Of a stretch of DNA of 43,344 bases, positions 19,256-28,001 are shown piece by piece (position 1 is the first letter of the stretch; each line of letters begins with the position of its first letter). The notes under the pieces are model-generated. The model was not told the DNA's origin. It searched no databases and saw only the letters and a list, made by a program, of their open reading frames with translations. A program made the position numbers and the translations under genes. Origin of the DNA: Gammaproteobacteria bacterium. GTDB taxonomy: Bacteria; Pseudomonadota; Gammaproteobacteria; Pseudomonadales; Azotimanducaceae. The stretch lies in assembly GCA_003230835.1 (NCBI GenBank), contig QIGT01000495.1, positions 1 through 43,344 on the forward strand, given 5' to 3'.

Positions 19256-19958
19256 TCGAATTGGCCTCTTGAGCAGATATCGTCCCTGACTCCAATTTCA
19301 ATATCCGGTCAAAGTTCCCCAACATCGACGTGTCATGAGTCACCACCAAAAATGCGGTGGCATGGCTTTCGCTCAAGGCACTTAGTAAGTTCATCACCTG
19401 TACCGCATTCTCTTCATCCAAATTCCCTGTTGGCTCATCAGCTAGAACCACCTTAGGCCTTCCCGCCAACGCTCTAGCTACGGCGACTCGCTGACGCTCA
19501 CCACCAGACAGTTCACTGGGCAGATGGGTTGCCCGATCAGCTAGGCCGATATCTGCCAACAATTCCACTGCAGCAGCTTCTGCCTGGTGCTTTGTATTTC
19601 CAGCAATGCGTAGAGGCATGGCGATATTTTCTAATGCAGTAAATTCAGGTAGTAAATGGTGATTCTGATAAACAAAACCCATATCAGCACAACGAATTGC
19701 GGCTCTGGCGTTATTGTCAGCAGCAGACATTGGTACCCCACCTACTTCTACCACACCTTCGTCTGGGGTATCCAAGCCAGCAAGCAAGTGCAGCAAAGTG
19801 CTCTTTCCAGACCCTGACCGCCCCAGTATGGCAACTCGTTCTGCTGCGCGTAATTCTAGGTTTACCCCACAGATGACATCTATGCGACGCTTACCTTGAA
19901 CATAGAACTTGCTCAAATTCTGACAAGACAACACCACATTGGCCCCGCTGTCACTCAT
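19248..19958 (-). CDS. lolD: Lipoprotein-releasing ABC transporter ATP-binding protein
   Basis: LGRSGSGKSTLLHLLAGLDTPDEG, LSGGERQRVAVARALAGRPKVVLADEPTGNLD. Confidence 0.95.
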   Translation of the reverse strand: MSDSGANVVLSCQNLSKFYVQGKRRIDVICGVNLELRAAERVAILGRSGSGKSTLLHLLAGLDTPDEGVVEVGGVPMSAADNNARAAIRCADMGFVYQNHHLLPEFTALENIAMPLRIAGNTKHQAEAAAVELLADIGLADRATHLPSELSGGERQRVAVARALAGRPKVVLADEPTGNLDEENAVQVMNLLSALSESHATAFLVVTHDTSMLGNFDRILKLESGTISAQEANSSV

Positions 19959-21192
19959 GTGCTAGCACCTCACTGGGTAACAACCGCGTTGCTTTCCAGG
20001 CCGGATAAATGCTTGAACAAAATGAAATGAGCAGCGCACCCCCACCAATTTGCAAAAGATCCGCCGCGCGCACGTCTACCGGCAAGTAAGAGATAAAATA
20101 CTGTGTCATCAAATTCAGTTCCAAGATCACACTACCCCATTCAAAAGCCAGCGGCAGCACAAGTGCTAACCCAACCCCAACAATTAGTCCCAAGCCAATA
20201 CCTACCACGGCAAGCAGTAAGCCCAGTACACAAAAAATTAGCATGACACTGTGTGCGCTCGCTCCCAACGTGCGTAACACGGCCACATCCTGTTTGCGTT
20301 GTTCCACAATCATCACCAGCCCACTAACCAAATTGAAGGCTGCAACGCCAACCAGAAATGACAAGAGTACAAACATTGTCAATTTTTGCACCGCGATGGC
20401 TTGGTATAAACCTCCATGGCTACTCATCCAAGAACGGAAACGGCCTTGGTCTGGCGGAATTTCTTGATGAATTGCCTGGCGAATGGGTTGTATGACAAAT
20501 AAGTCTCGCAAACGACCTTGAACACTATGCACCCGCGTTCCCGTTCTAAACATGCGTTGTGCTGTCGCCAAATTAATATACGCGGCCTGGCTGTCTAATT
20601 GCGATTGGCTGGCAAAAATGTCTACCACCTCCATGCGACGCTGCCGGGGTATGGCGCCAACTGCCGTCACCCCAGCCGAAGGTAGGATGAGTTTTACACT
20701 GTCGCCAACCCCAACGCCCAGATCTTCAGCAAGATTGATACCCAGCAAAATGCCATACTTCTGCGAACGCAATACAGACAGGTCTCTGGAAGAAAGAAAC
20801 TGAGCCAAATCGGTGACCCCAGCATAACTTAGGGTATCTATGCCAGTAACCTTAGCCCCACGTATCTTGCCAGCAGCACTGATGAGGGCAGTGCCTTGAA
20901 CCACCGGTGCCAGCGCAAGCAAGTTTGGGTGAAGGTCTGGTTGCAACTGATCAACCTGCGCCATTGTAAGGCCGCCAGAGCCCTCCAAGGTGAAATGGGG
21001 CAAGACCGCCAACACTCTTTCTCGCAGCTCCCTTTCAAATCCATTCACCACAGACAGCACCACTACCAGTACAGTGACACTCAATGCCAAGCCGAATAGC
21101 GCCAAACGACTGACATAGGTCAGCGACGATCCTTTACCGGACAAATAGCGTAGGGCAACCCAAAATGGCAGTGTCCGATCTGTTTTCCTCAA
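19951..21192 (-). CDS. Lipoprotein-releasing ABC transporter permease (LolC/LolE family); start placed at TTG 21192, the ORF is open to 21291
   Basis: LPFWVALRYLSGKGSSLTYVSRLALFGLALSVTVLVVVLSVVNGFERELRERVL; the shorter start avoids overlap with the divergent PilZ ORF. Confidence 0.88.
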   Translation of the reverse strand: MRKTDRTLPFWVALRYLSGKGSSLTYVSRLALFGLALSVTVLVVVLSVVNGFERELRERVLAVLPHFTLEGSGGLTMAQVDQLQPDLHPNLLALAPVVQGTALISAAGKIRGAKVTGIDTLSYAGVTDLAQFLSSRDLSVLRSQKYGILLGINLAEDLGVGVGDSVKLILPSAGVTAVGAIPRQRRMEVVDIFASQSQLDSQAAYINLATAQRMFRTGTRVHSVQGRLRDLFVIQPIRQAIHQEIPPDQGRFRSWMSSHGGLYQAIAVQKLTMFVLLSFLVGVAAFNLVSGLVMIVEQRKQDVAVLRTLGASAHSVMLIFCVLGLLLAVVGIGLGLIVGVGLALVLPLAFEWGSVILELNLMTQYFISYLPVDVRAADLLQIGGGALLISFCSSIYPAWKATRLLPSEVLAHE

Positions 21193-21227
21193 TGTTGCTG
21201 CCTCGTCGCCTTGTTCTAAACTGATGT

Positions 21228-21767
21228 ATGGAAAACGACAAACGCCAATCTTTGCGCCTGTCTTTGAGTTTGCCCTTTGCTTGGCACTCATTTAGTGAAT
21301 TGCCTTGCCGGATCGAGTTGGAGAGTCATTTCAGCCAAAACCAGCTATCTCATACCACGCAACGCCTAGGTCACTTGCGGACCATAGATGAAGAGCTTCA
21401 AAAAGCAATCTCTGGGATTGACAACCTGCAAGTTCAACACGTACTGCGTCTGCTTGATCAGAAATACAGTTTGCTCACGCAGAGCTTCACTTTCGCTACG
21501 CCTGCCTGCCAAGACATTGTATTGAGTTTAGAGGGCGTTAGCTTCTCATGCGACACGCAGTTTAGCCGTGACAACGCATTGGGTATACACATTGTCTTGG
21601 ATGGTTACCATTTCTTGAGTTCAGCCCAGGTTAGCCACCGCACGCAGCATCTAGACAAACAAATGTACCGTTGCGGTGTTAGATTCTGCGACCTTTCCCA
21701 AGCGGATGCAAAATGCTTATCACGTTACTTGATGCGCTGCGCCAGTCGAAGCAGTCTGGTGAGCTGA
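21228..21767 (+). CDS. PilZ-domain-like protein
   Basis: KRQSLRLSLSLP at the N-terminus; VSFSCDTQF..GIHIVLDGYHFLSSAQV...YRCGVRFCDLSQADAKCLSRYLM. Confidence 0.7.
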   Translation: MENDKRQSLRLSLSLPFAWHSFSELPCRIELESHFSQNQLSHTTQRLGHLRTIDEELQKAISGIDNLQVQHVLRLLDQKYSLLTQSFTFATPACQDIVLSLEGVSFSCDTQFSRDNALGIHIVLDGYHFLSSAQVSHRTQHLDKQMYRCGVRFCDLSQADAKCLSRYLMRCASRSSLVS

Positions 21768-23150
21768 GCCCAACGCGGCGGCTGCCCCAAGGGCTGCAAC
21801 TCGGTAGTTCTCTGCGTAGGTTGGAAAGTTGAATACGTTTTCGATATATATATTTATGTCTGCATCTTGCAACATACCCATTTGGCCAATATGCACCAGA
21901 TCAGTAGCATTCACTCCGACAACATGCACACCACGTACAATGCCGTCCCCGCTCACAACCAGCTTCAACATGCCGTCCATGGTATTGGCGATATGGCCCC
22001 GAGCGATTTCTCGAAAATCAGACTTACCCACAACCACATCGGTATACTTTTCTCGTGCTTGAGCTTCGGTGAGCCCTACCGAAGCCAGCTCAGGAATCGA
22101 GTAAATTCCGGAAGGCACTACCCTACCTAACACGCCCACCTCGATACCTAGAATGCGACAGGCTGCTCTGCGGCCTTGCTCCATAGAGGCGGAAGCCAGT
22201 GAAGGCGGACCAATAACATCACCCGCGGCAAAGATGTTGGGCTGAGATGTTTGGCCATACTCATCTACATCCAACAACAATCGATCATTAAGCCTCAATC
22301 CCGCATTGTTGATTGCAAGGCTACTTAGATCTGCAATACGCCCTTGGGCACATAAAACCTTGTCACTTTTAAGCACTGCACCGTCGGCGAGATGGGTTTC
22401 AACCTGACTCACCCCATCAAAGACACACTTAACCATTTCTACGCCACCTAAGAAGGTGCCACCCCTTCGTTCAAAAGCCGTGACAAAACAACTCGTTAAA
22501 TCTTGGTCGAGAAAGCCTAGCGGTTGTGGGTATCGATCAACCAAGGTGACCTTGCAGCCCAACATGGCAAAAATTGACGCATACTCACAAGCAATCACAC
22601 CCCCACCCAAAACCACCATGGTTTGCGGTAGGTAAGCCAAAGTTAGAATAGAGTCACTATCGAAAATATTCTCGTGGTCGATGTCGACGTTATCCGGATC
22701 ACGCGGTTTTGACCCAGCGGCGATTACAAAAGAGGTCGCTGAAAAGGTTTCTTGGCGTCCAGTAGTCGTGAGCACATGGATGCTGTTTTTATCAATAAAA
22801 CTAGCCCGTCCGTGAATGATATCCACGTCATTGCGGCGCAATTGATCCGTCATATATCGGTCATGCGCAGCGACAACTTCGGACATCTCCCCAATAAGCT
22901 CGGCGACACTGATACTTTGATCTAACACAGGTCTATTCAGGGCTAACAAACGTGCGTTTATTTTGCCTCGTTCGACCGCGCGCTCACGCAGGGCTTTACT
23001 CGGAATTGTACCCTGGTGCACACAAGCGCCGCCAATTTCCCGCAGACGTTCGCACACGGCGACTCTCTGTCCCGATTTCGCCAGCTGAATGGCAGCTTTT
23101 TGACCGGCGGGTCCGGACCCAATAACCAGAGTGTCGTAGTGTGTCTTCAT
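21720..23150 (-). CDS. sthA: Soluble pyridine nucleotide transhydrogenase (Si-specific NAD(P)+ transhydrogenase)
   Basis: DTLVIGSGPAGQKAAIQLAKSGQRVAVCE, GGACVHQGTIPSKALRE, GGGVIACEYASIFAMLG, AAGDVIGPPSLASASMEQGR. Confidence 0.95.
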   Translation of the reverse strand: MKTHYDTLVIGSGPAGQKAAIQLAKSGQRVAVCERLREIGGACVHQGTIPSKALRERAVERGKINARLLALNRPVLDQSISVAELIGEMSEVVAAHDRYMTDQLRRNDVDIIHGRASFIDKNSIHVLTTTGRQETFSATSFVIAAGSKPRDPDNVDIDHENIFDSDSILTLAYLPQTMVVLGGGVIACEYASIFAMLGCKVTLVDRYPQPLGFLDQDLTSCFVTAFERRGGTFLGGVEMVKCVFDGVSQVETHLADGAVLKSDKVLCAQGRIADLSSLAINNAGLRLNDRLLLDVDEYGQTSQPNIFAAGDVIGPPSLASASMEQGRRAACRILGIEVGVLGRVVPSGIYSIPELASVGLTEAQAREKYTDVVVGKSDFREIARGHIANTMDGMLKLVVSGDGIVRGVHVVGVNATDLVHIGQMGMLQDADINIYIENVFNFPTYAENYRVAALGAAAALGSAHQTASTGAAHQVT

Positions 23151-23157
23151 TATTGTT

Positions 23158-23997
23158 TTAACCCATTTCTTTTACGGTTTCATCAATTCGATCTGCATGT
23201 TCAAGTAAAACTGCAAGATCATCGGGATAGAAATTTAAATGTTGTAGCGCCAGTTGCTGTATCGCGTCATCGACGTCTAAACATCGTTGCGCCTGACAAG
23301 TCGCCAGATAGGTGCTTGCATCGATAACAGCAACAGCAGCTTGAGCATTTTGCGCCTCGCTGAAGTTTCCTAGGTAGCGAATAGTTTCACCCACTGCTGC
23401 AGGTAGGTGCCAACGATCAGCCAGCACAGTTCCGGCTGCGCAGGCGTGGATATCCGTCAGCTCAATGACTTTCTGCTCTGTTAGCTTGGCGCCCATTTGG
23501 CATATTCGATTAATCACCACCGGCACGCCCACGTTGTGCAACAGACCAGAAAGATAAGCAATTTCTACATTTTTTCGCGATGCTCGCGCAACCTCTTTAG
23601 CCCATAAGCCAGTTCGCAATCCATGCCGCCAGGCTTTGCGTACTATCGCATCGTAGGGACTGGGTCGCAGCAACGTGCCACCCACCGAGATGGTCAACGC
23701 AAGTTCGCGGATGCGATCCAATCCTAGACGCGCAATCGCTTGCTGCAGCGCAACAATTTCTGTGGAACCCCTAAATGCCGGAGAATTGACAATGCGCAAG
23801 ACATGACTGGCTATGGCCTGATCTTGCTGGATTAAGGCCGACAAAGAAGTAGAATCAGCCTTATCGTCAAGTGTAGAGGACAACACTTCATTAGCGACCC
23901 GAGGCAGGATGGGCACTTCGAGCTTACCACCGCTGATCTCCTCGCTAAGTAGTTGGCCAATAGGTCCTTGTTCAGCAGCCGCGTTGGTAGGCGACAT
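23158..23997 (-). CDS. HDOD domain-containing protein
   Basis: PILPRVANEVLSSTLD, LIQQDQAIASHVLRIVNSPAF, LSGLLHNVGVPVV. Confidence 0.88.
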   Translation of the reverse strand: MSPTNAAAEQGPIGQLLSEEISGGKLEVPILPRVANEVLSSTLDDKADSTSLSALIQQDQAIASHVLRIVNSPAFRGSTEIVALQQAIARLGLDRIRELALTISVGGTLLRPSPYDAIVRKAWRHGLRTGLWAKEVARASRKNVEIAYLSGLLHNVGVPVVINRICQMGAKLTEQKVIELTDIHACAAGTVLADRWHLPAAVGETIRYLGNFSEAQNAQAAVAVIDASTYLATCQAQRCLDVDDAIQQLALQHLNFYPDDLAVLLEHADRIDETVKEMG

Positions 23998-24173
23998 TCC
24001 TATCCCTGGTTGACTAATTACACCCTAAGCATAGTTGAGTCGTGGCAAAATGTGTCCTGTCCAGGGTTCCCAGCCATGACATGCCGATGATCAGTTGATA
24101 CCCGTTGCCAAGAGCTATGTGGATATTCTGTTTACAAAGGTTTGTACGGACATGTTGAAAACAAAGATCCCAG

Positions 24174-24278
24174 TACGCTGCCTATTTGGAGTTGGCGATT
24201 CGTGAGGGATTGGCGCTCACTACTTTGGACAAGAGTCTTATCAATGCAGCTAAAAAGCCAATGTACCTATTTATTTAG
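24174..24278 (+). pseudogene. C-terminal remnant of a VapC-type PIN-domain toxin
   Basis: Translation YAAYLELAIREGLALTTLDKSLINAAKKPMYLFI* resembles the PIN C-terminal AAYLELA..LGLPLATLD motif. Confidence 0.65.
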
Positions 24279-24285
24279 CTAAATG

Positions 24286-24459
24286 AGGTGGAAGCTTCAG
24301 TGGGACGCCAGCAAACTGGGTGGTGGCACCCCCGTGTAGAAAGAGCACAGGGTAGTCGTCGCCAATATTCACAAGATCACGAAAATCTACCTCCGCTCGT
24401 GCAGCTACGTCGACAAATACTTTGCCGCGATGGCTCATCTACATCACCGGCATGTCTGT
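24286..24459 (-). pseudogene. serC: serC (phosphoserine aminotransferase) N-terminal fragment
   Basis: [53 protein letters not shown] matches the SerC region SVMEMSHRSKEF...LLNVPDDYKVLFLQGGASQQFA..PLNL, with E changed to a TAG stop. Confidence 0.8.
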
Positions 24460-24702
24460 GCCTTTTGCAGCACGGCCTTTCACAGGAAAATCTGTAACTG
24501 GCGTACGCTTGCCGAAACCTTTCTCACTGGTGCTGAGTAAGAAACCACCAGCTTTGGGAATGATCAAGGAGATGACCTGCTGATCGCCACGTAGACGGAT
24601 ACCGCGTACGCCCTTAGCTGAACGTCCTATGGCTCGCACATCAGATTCTTTAAAGCGAATAGACTTAACCCGCACAGCTGACCAACACCACATCACTGGT
24701 AC
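24457..24702 (-). pseudogene. gyrA: gyrA C-terminal domain fragment (one frameshift), fused in frame to the serC fragment
   Basis: SDVVLVSCAG / [69 protein letters not shown] is GyrA beta-pinwheel sequence; a 1-nt frameshift separates the two parts. Confidence 0.85.
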
Positions 24703-24706
24703 GAAG

Positions 24707-24753
24707 ATAGGCGAAACAAAGGGCATTTCCGATAAGGTTGTCGGGTATTGCGA
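24707..24753. repeat. 47-bp dispersed repeat, copy A (possible IS91-type element terminus)
   Basis: ataggcgaaacaaagggcatttccgataaggttgtcgggtattgcga; 43/47 identical to 40360-40406. Confidence 0.85.
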
Positions 24754-24977
24754 CATGCTGCGTTTGGCTATGGGCTGTTGCCCAGGCGAAACCGCGGGAC
24801 GCCTTTGCAGCCGATGAGAACAGATTAACCGGGGCTGATGTCAATCGCACAACACGCATCGACAACTAGGCTATAAAGGGGCTTACTCCCTACCTGCCAG
24901 TGAAAAGCTTTCATTCCCTGGCGGGGTAAGTTTCGTTGTAAACACCAAAACTGTGATCAATAAGTTTAAGTATGGCC

Positions 24978-25000
24978 AAGTATATATTTATACTTATATT
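24978..25000. promoter_or_regulatory. Second operator-like site downstream of the GntR-type regulator
   Basis: AAGTATA-TATT-TATACTT inverted repeat; ttatacttatatt at 24988-25000 is an exact 13-nt match to the 26102-26114 half-site. Confidence 0.55.
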
Positions 25001-25179
25001 TTTTATCTCTGAGTGACACCCCCATGTTGGACGGTTTCAACATTCATATAGTAGTTTTTGTCGGTGTGTTGAGGCCACTCATGCGCTCGCGAAGTACTTG
25101 AACACAGCATGCCAATCTCGCTTGGTCGCGACTGCCAATAACATCAAATTTATGCAAGTGCGCGGCAGGTGAGTCGGAG

Positions 25180-26070
25180 CTACCGAGCATCACCACAAAT
25201 ATCCAAGTTGTTTAAAGCCATGTCGAGTTGGACCCCCTCGACAACTCCCCAAGTCACCAACGCTGAAAACTCTAGGCAAGAGGCACTTGTGCGAAACCCT
25301 TCCAGCGCCACTACAATGTCATCACTGTGGTAATCCCCTGGCAATGCGTCCAACAGGATGACTGGACAACTGTCAACCTGGCCCCAAAGTTGGCTACATT
25401 GTCTAAACTCTCGCCTTACCGTAGAAAGGGTCTGAGCCGAATGTGCTGACGTAAGCAAAGCGATACGCTCATGCCCTGAATCGCGCAACAGCTTAAAGGC
25501 ATCAAACATTGCGCGCCGCCAATCGGTAGAAATGGAATCAACATCAACCCCTGAGACATAGGCGCCATCCACCACAATATGTTGTACACGATCATTTAGT
25601 GCAGCTAAAAAGTCGATCGACAACTTGTGGAAATGATTTTGCAATAAGCAGCTTTTGAAACGCCCTAGCGGGCTAAGCAGCTCCAAGGCCTGATCTTCGT
25701 TTGCGTAACTCACCTGCAACATCAAAAAATGCTCTTGTTGCAAGTGACACTCCAGCGACCGCACAAGGTTGGGGGCGATGGCATTTTCTGAAGTGCGTCG
25801 TAACACCAGGACATCACCTTCCCCACTCTTCTTTAGAGGCCGCGCATCATCACCTAGATTGGCTGGCGCTATAATTGTGCCCAGTCCGCGGCGCGAGACC
25901 AATACGCCATTGTCAATATACGGTCCCATTGCGGCCTGAATACTCTTCTGGCCGGTGCGAAGGCGCTTCATTAGGGCCTTAGTAGTGGGTAGCCGATCCC
26001 CAGGAGCACCCTCCTTTACGGCAACGTCTAACCAGGATTGGATGTCATAGGTTTTTATTTTTGGCGCCAC
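25180..26070 (-). CDS. GntR-type winged-helix regulator with a LacI-like sensor domain; GTG start; C-terminus may be frameshifted
   Basis: PGDRLPTTKALMKRLRTGQKSIQAAMGPYIDNGVLVSRRGLGTII (GntR wHTH); FDAFKLLRDSGHERIALLTS typical of LacI-type effector domains. Confidence 0.78.
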   Translation of the reverse strand: MAPKIKTYDIQSWLDVAVKEGAPGDRLPTTKALMKRLRTGQKSIQAAMGPYIDNGVLVSRRGLGTIIAPANLGDDARPLKKSGEGDVLVLRRTSENAIAPNLVRSLECHLQQEHFLMLQVSYANEDQALELLSPLGRFKSCLLQNHFHKLSIDFLAALNDRVQHIVVDGAYVSGVDVDSISTDWRRAMFDAFKLLRDSGHERIALLTSAHSAQTLSTVRREFRQCSQLWGQVDSCPVILLDALPGDYHSDDIVVALEGFRTSASCLEFSALVTWGVVEGVQLDMALNNLDICGDAR

Positions 26071-26081
26071 TTTCTTAGGTA

Positions 26082-26115
26082 TAATATAAGTATAACAAGA
26101 CTTATACTTATATTA
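26082..26115. promoter_or_regulatory. Perfect 14-bp inverted repeat (6-nt spacer), likely autoregulatory operator
   Basis: TAATATAAGTATAA-CAAGAC-TTATACTTATATTA immediately upstream of the regulator start. Confidence 0.85.
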
Positions 26116-26177
26116 GCCCCTGTCAAGCTGCCCGCATCACCAGTGTTGACACTATTGTGATGGCTCGAATATTCTGG

Positions 26178-26432
26178 TCAACCATTCCCGGACACTTTCA
26201 TTTCAGACAGTTCGTATTTGACCGGCGACATATCTTGGTTGGTAGTGTGTAGTCGATCGTTGTTGTAGTAACGCATATAATCCGCTACGTCTTGCTTCAT
26301 GTGGACTCGTGTTGGCCGTGCGTATCTGCTGAATGCAGCATGACATCTGCTTTTGGCGTCAGTTAAAAAGGGGTGATTACCTGCCCAGTCATCATCTAGA
26401 TACGTTTCTTCAAAAGCTGCAGCGTATGCCAA
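26178..26432 (-). pseudogene. IS3-family transposase OrfB C-terminal remnant
   Basis: VHMKQDVADYMRYYNNDRLHTTNQDMSPVKYE resembles the conserved YIxxYNxxRLHxxxxxxSPxxYE tail. Confidence 0.7.
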
Positions 26433-26467
26433 GCACGCCTAAAAATTTGCCTCTAATGCCCACTCCA

Positions 26468-27036
26468 CTAAGGCGGCCCCAACCCAGGAGCCCAAACCAA
26501 TGAGAAGATAAAAACTGATTCGGCCAATAGCACCTGCATTTTAGCATCAACTATGCGTAAGTGAATACCGCGTAACGGCAAGTACAGCGAAACACTCGCC
26601 ACAAACAAGCCCAAGACAACATTTACTGCGGCTCCAACCGCTGCTGTGTTGGGATCAGCAATAAGATTGGCACTGATGGATATCATTAAAATCATGATCA
26701 GAGCATTGCGTACGCCTTGCTGTGTAAACGGCTTTAAAGTTTCTGCAACCAACCTGTGAGCGGCACAACCAGCATGGCAAGAGGGAATTTTAGTTGCCTT
26801 TCAAAGCCGAAATCGGAGCACAACTGACGATTATGTTGTGTGGTGCAGCGACTCAGGTACACGTGCGCTACCGTTAAATAGCCGATGAGTACCATGACCG
26901 TAATATAACTACGCAACGCAATGCTTGGAAGGTCACCATCAACCACCGCCTGGTAGAGACCAATGTACACTGCAAAAAACATGAACCCTACGACACCAAA
27001 TACCGCAGCCAACAGTCCTGTGACGACCGCTGGCAT
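26468..27036 (-). pseudogene. Multi-TM membrane protein split over two overlapping frames (26734-27036 and 26468-26752)
   Basis: Frame 1 ends ...LAMLVVPLTGWLQKL*; frame 2 continues VAETLKPFTQQGVRNALIMILMISISANL..., suggesting one frameshifted gene. Confidence 0.5.
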
Positions 27037-27115
27037 GGGTAGTCATTCAATCAATTGGTGTGACCAAGGCTGTATGGTTGGGGATAACCTCAAAGGTACA
27101 AGCGGGGTTGTGTCA

Positions 27116-27781
27116 CTACGTTTGTTGCAGTGCCCTGGATTTGTTGCTGCGCAGGAAAATAAACCACGCCAACCACAATACGAGCAAAATGGCGATACCC
27201 GCAAAAATTGCTGGCCGAGGATCGCTCAAACTACTTTGTGAACCCGCATAAGCAGTAATAAACGCATAAGGCACACTACCTATGGCGTAGCACAGCAAAA
27301 ATTTCCCAAAGGCCATGCGATTAGCGCCTGCAAGACAGCAACTTACCTCAGGGAGCATGGGCAGCGCCCGGCAAATGATCAGCACTATGGTGCCACGCGT
27401 GGAAAATAAATCTCCCATTTCGCGGAGCTTTTGCGGGTCTTTATATATCTTCAGTAACAACCCAGGACCGTAGTACCAACAGATTGTGTAGCCCGTAAGC
27501 CCGGCCAACATTATGCCAATAGCAACACTTAACCCACCATATAGCGCCCCTAAGAAATAACCTGCCAACAAGCCCAAAGCAAGCGTGGGTACCGGAATAA
27601 CCAAATCTAAAAGCAGCAGTACGATTACAATAAGGGCAACCAACAAAGGATTAATTTGTGCTGCAGCCGTTAGCGCTGCCTTAATATCATCTAGCGTCAA
27701 GACCCCAGTCACGCCGATGATGATAAGCGGAAACGCCAGGATCACCGCCAAAACCAACGCAACTTGTACTAAACTTTTCAT
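27116..27781 (-). CDS. TVP38/TMEM64 (VTT domain) family membrane protein
   Basis: VIPVPTLALGLLAGYFLGALYGGLSVAIGIMLAGLTGY; RALPMLPEVSCCLAGANRMAFGKFLL..IGSVPYAF. Confidence 0.82.
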   Translation of the reverse strand: MKSLVQVALVLAVILAFPLIIIGVTGVLTLDDIKAALTAAAQINPLLVALIVIVLLLLDLVIPVPTLALGLLAGYFLGALYGGLSVAIGIMLAGLTGYTICWYYGPGLLLKIYKDPQKLREMGDLFSTRGTIVLIICRALPMLPEVSCCLAGANRMAFGKFLLCYAIGSVPYAFITAYAGSQSSLSDPRPAIFAGIAILLVLWLAWFIFLRSNKSRALQQT

Positions 27782-27861
27782 TCTTACTTCCCGTTACCCG
27801 ATAACGTGGATACGCTGGATTATGCCCGCCCATCTAGCAAACGTACATTAACACTGGATAT

Positions 27862-27984
27862 GCTGAGGTAGTCAACGCAGCAACGCCGTCGCTCATTCAA
27901 CATGGGCCGGTGGAACCGCGACAGGTGATACATATTATGCAAGGCGATCTTGAATGGTTCCGGCAGCACCTGCCCGCGGGTTAA
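27862..27984 (+). pseudogene. S9-family (prolyl oligopeptidase-like) peptidase C-terminal remnant
   Basis: AEVVNAATPSLIQHGPVEPRQVIHIMQGDLEWFRQHLPAG*. Confidence 0.6.
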
Positions 27985-28001
27985 TCAGCCTGGTCAAATA
28001 A

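Noticed and set aside
24288-24497. 69-aa + strand ORF
   Set aside because: Antisense to the serC/gyrA fragment; the minus-strand reading gives clear homology.
24439-24756. 105-aa ORF as an intact gene
   Set aside because: It is a composite of the dispersed repeat, a frameshifted gyrA fragment and the first codons of a serC fragment.
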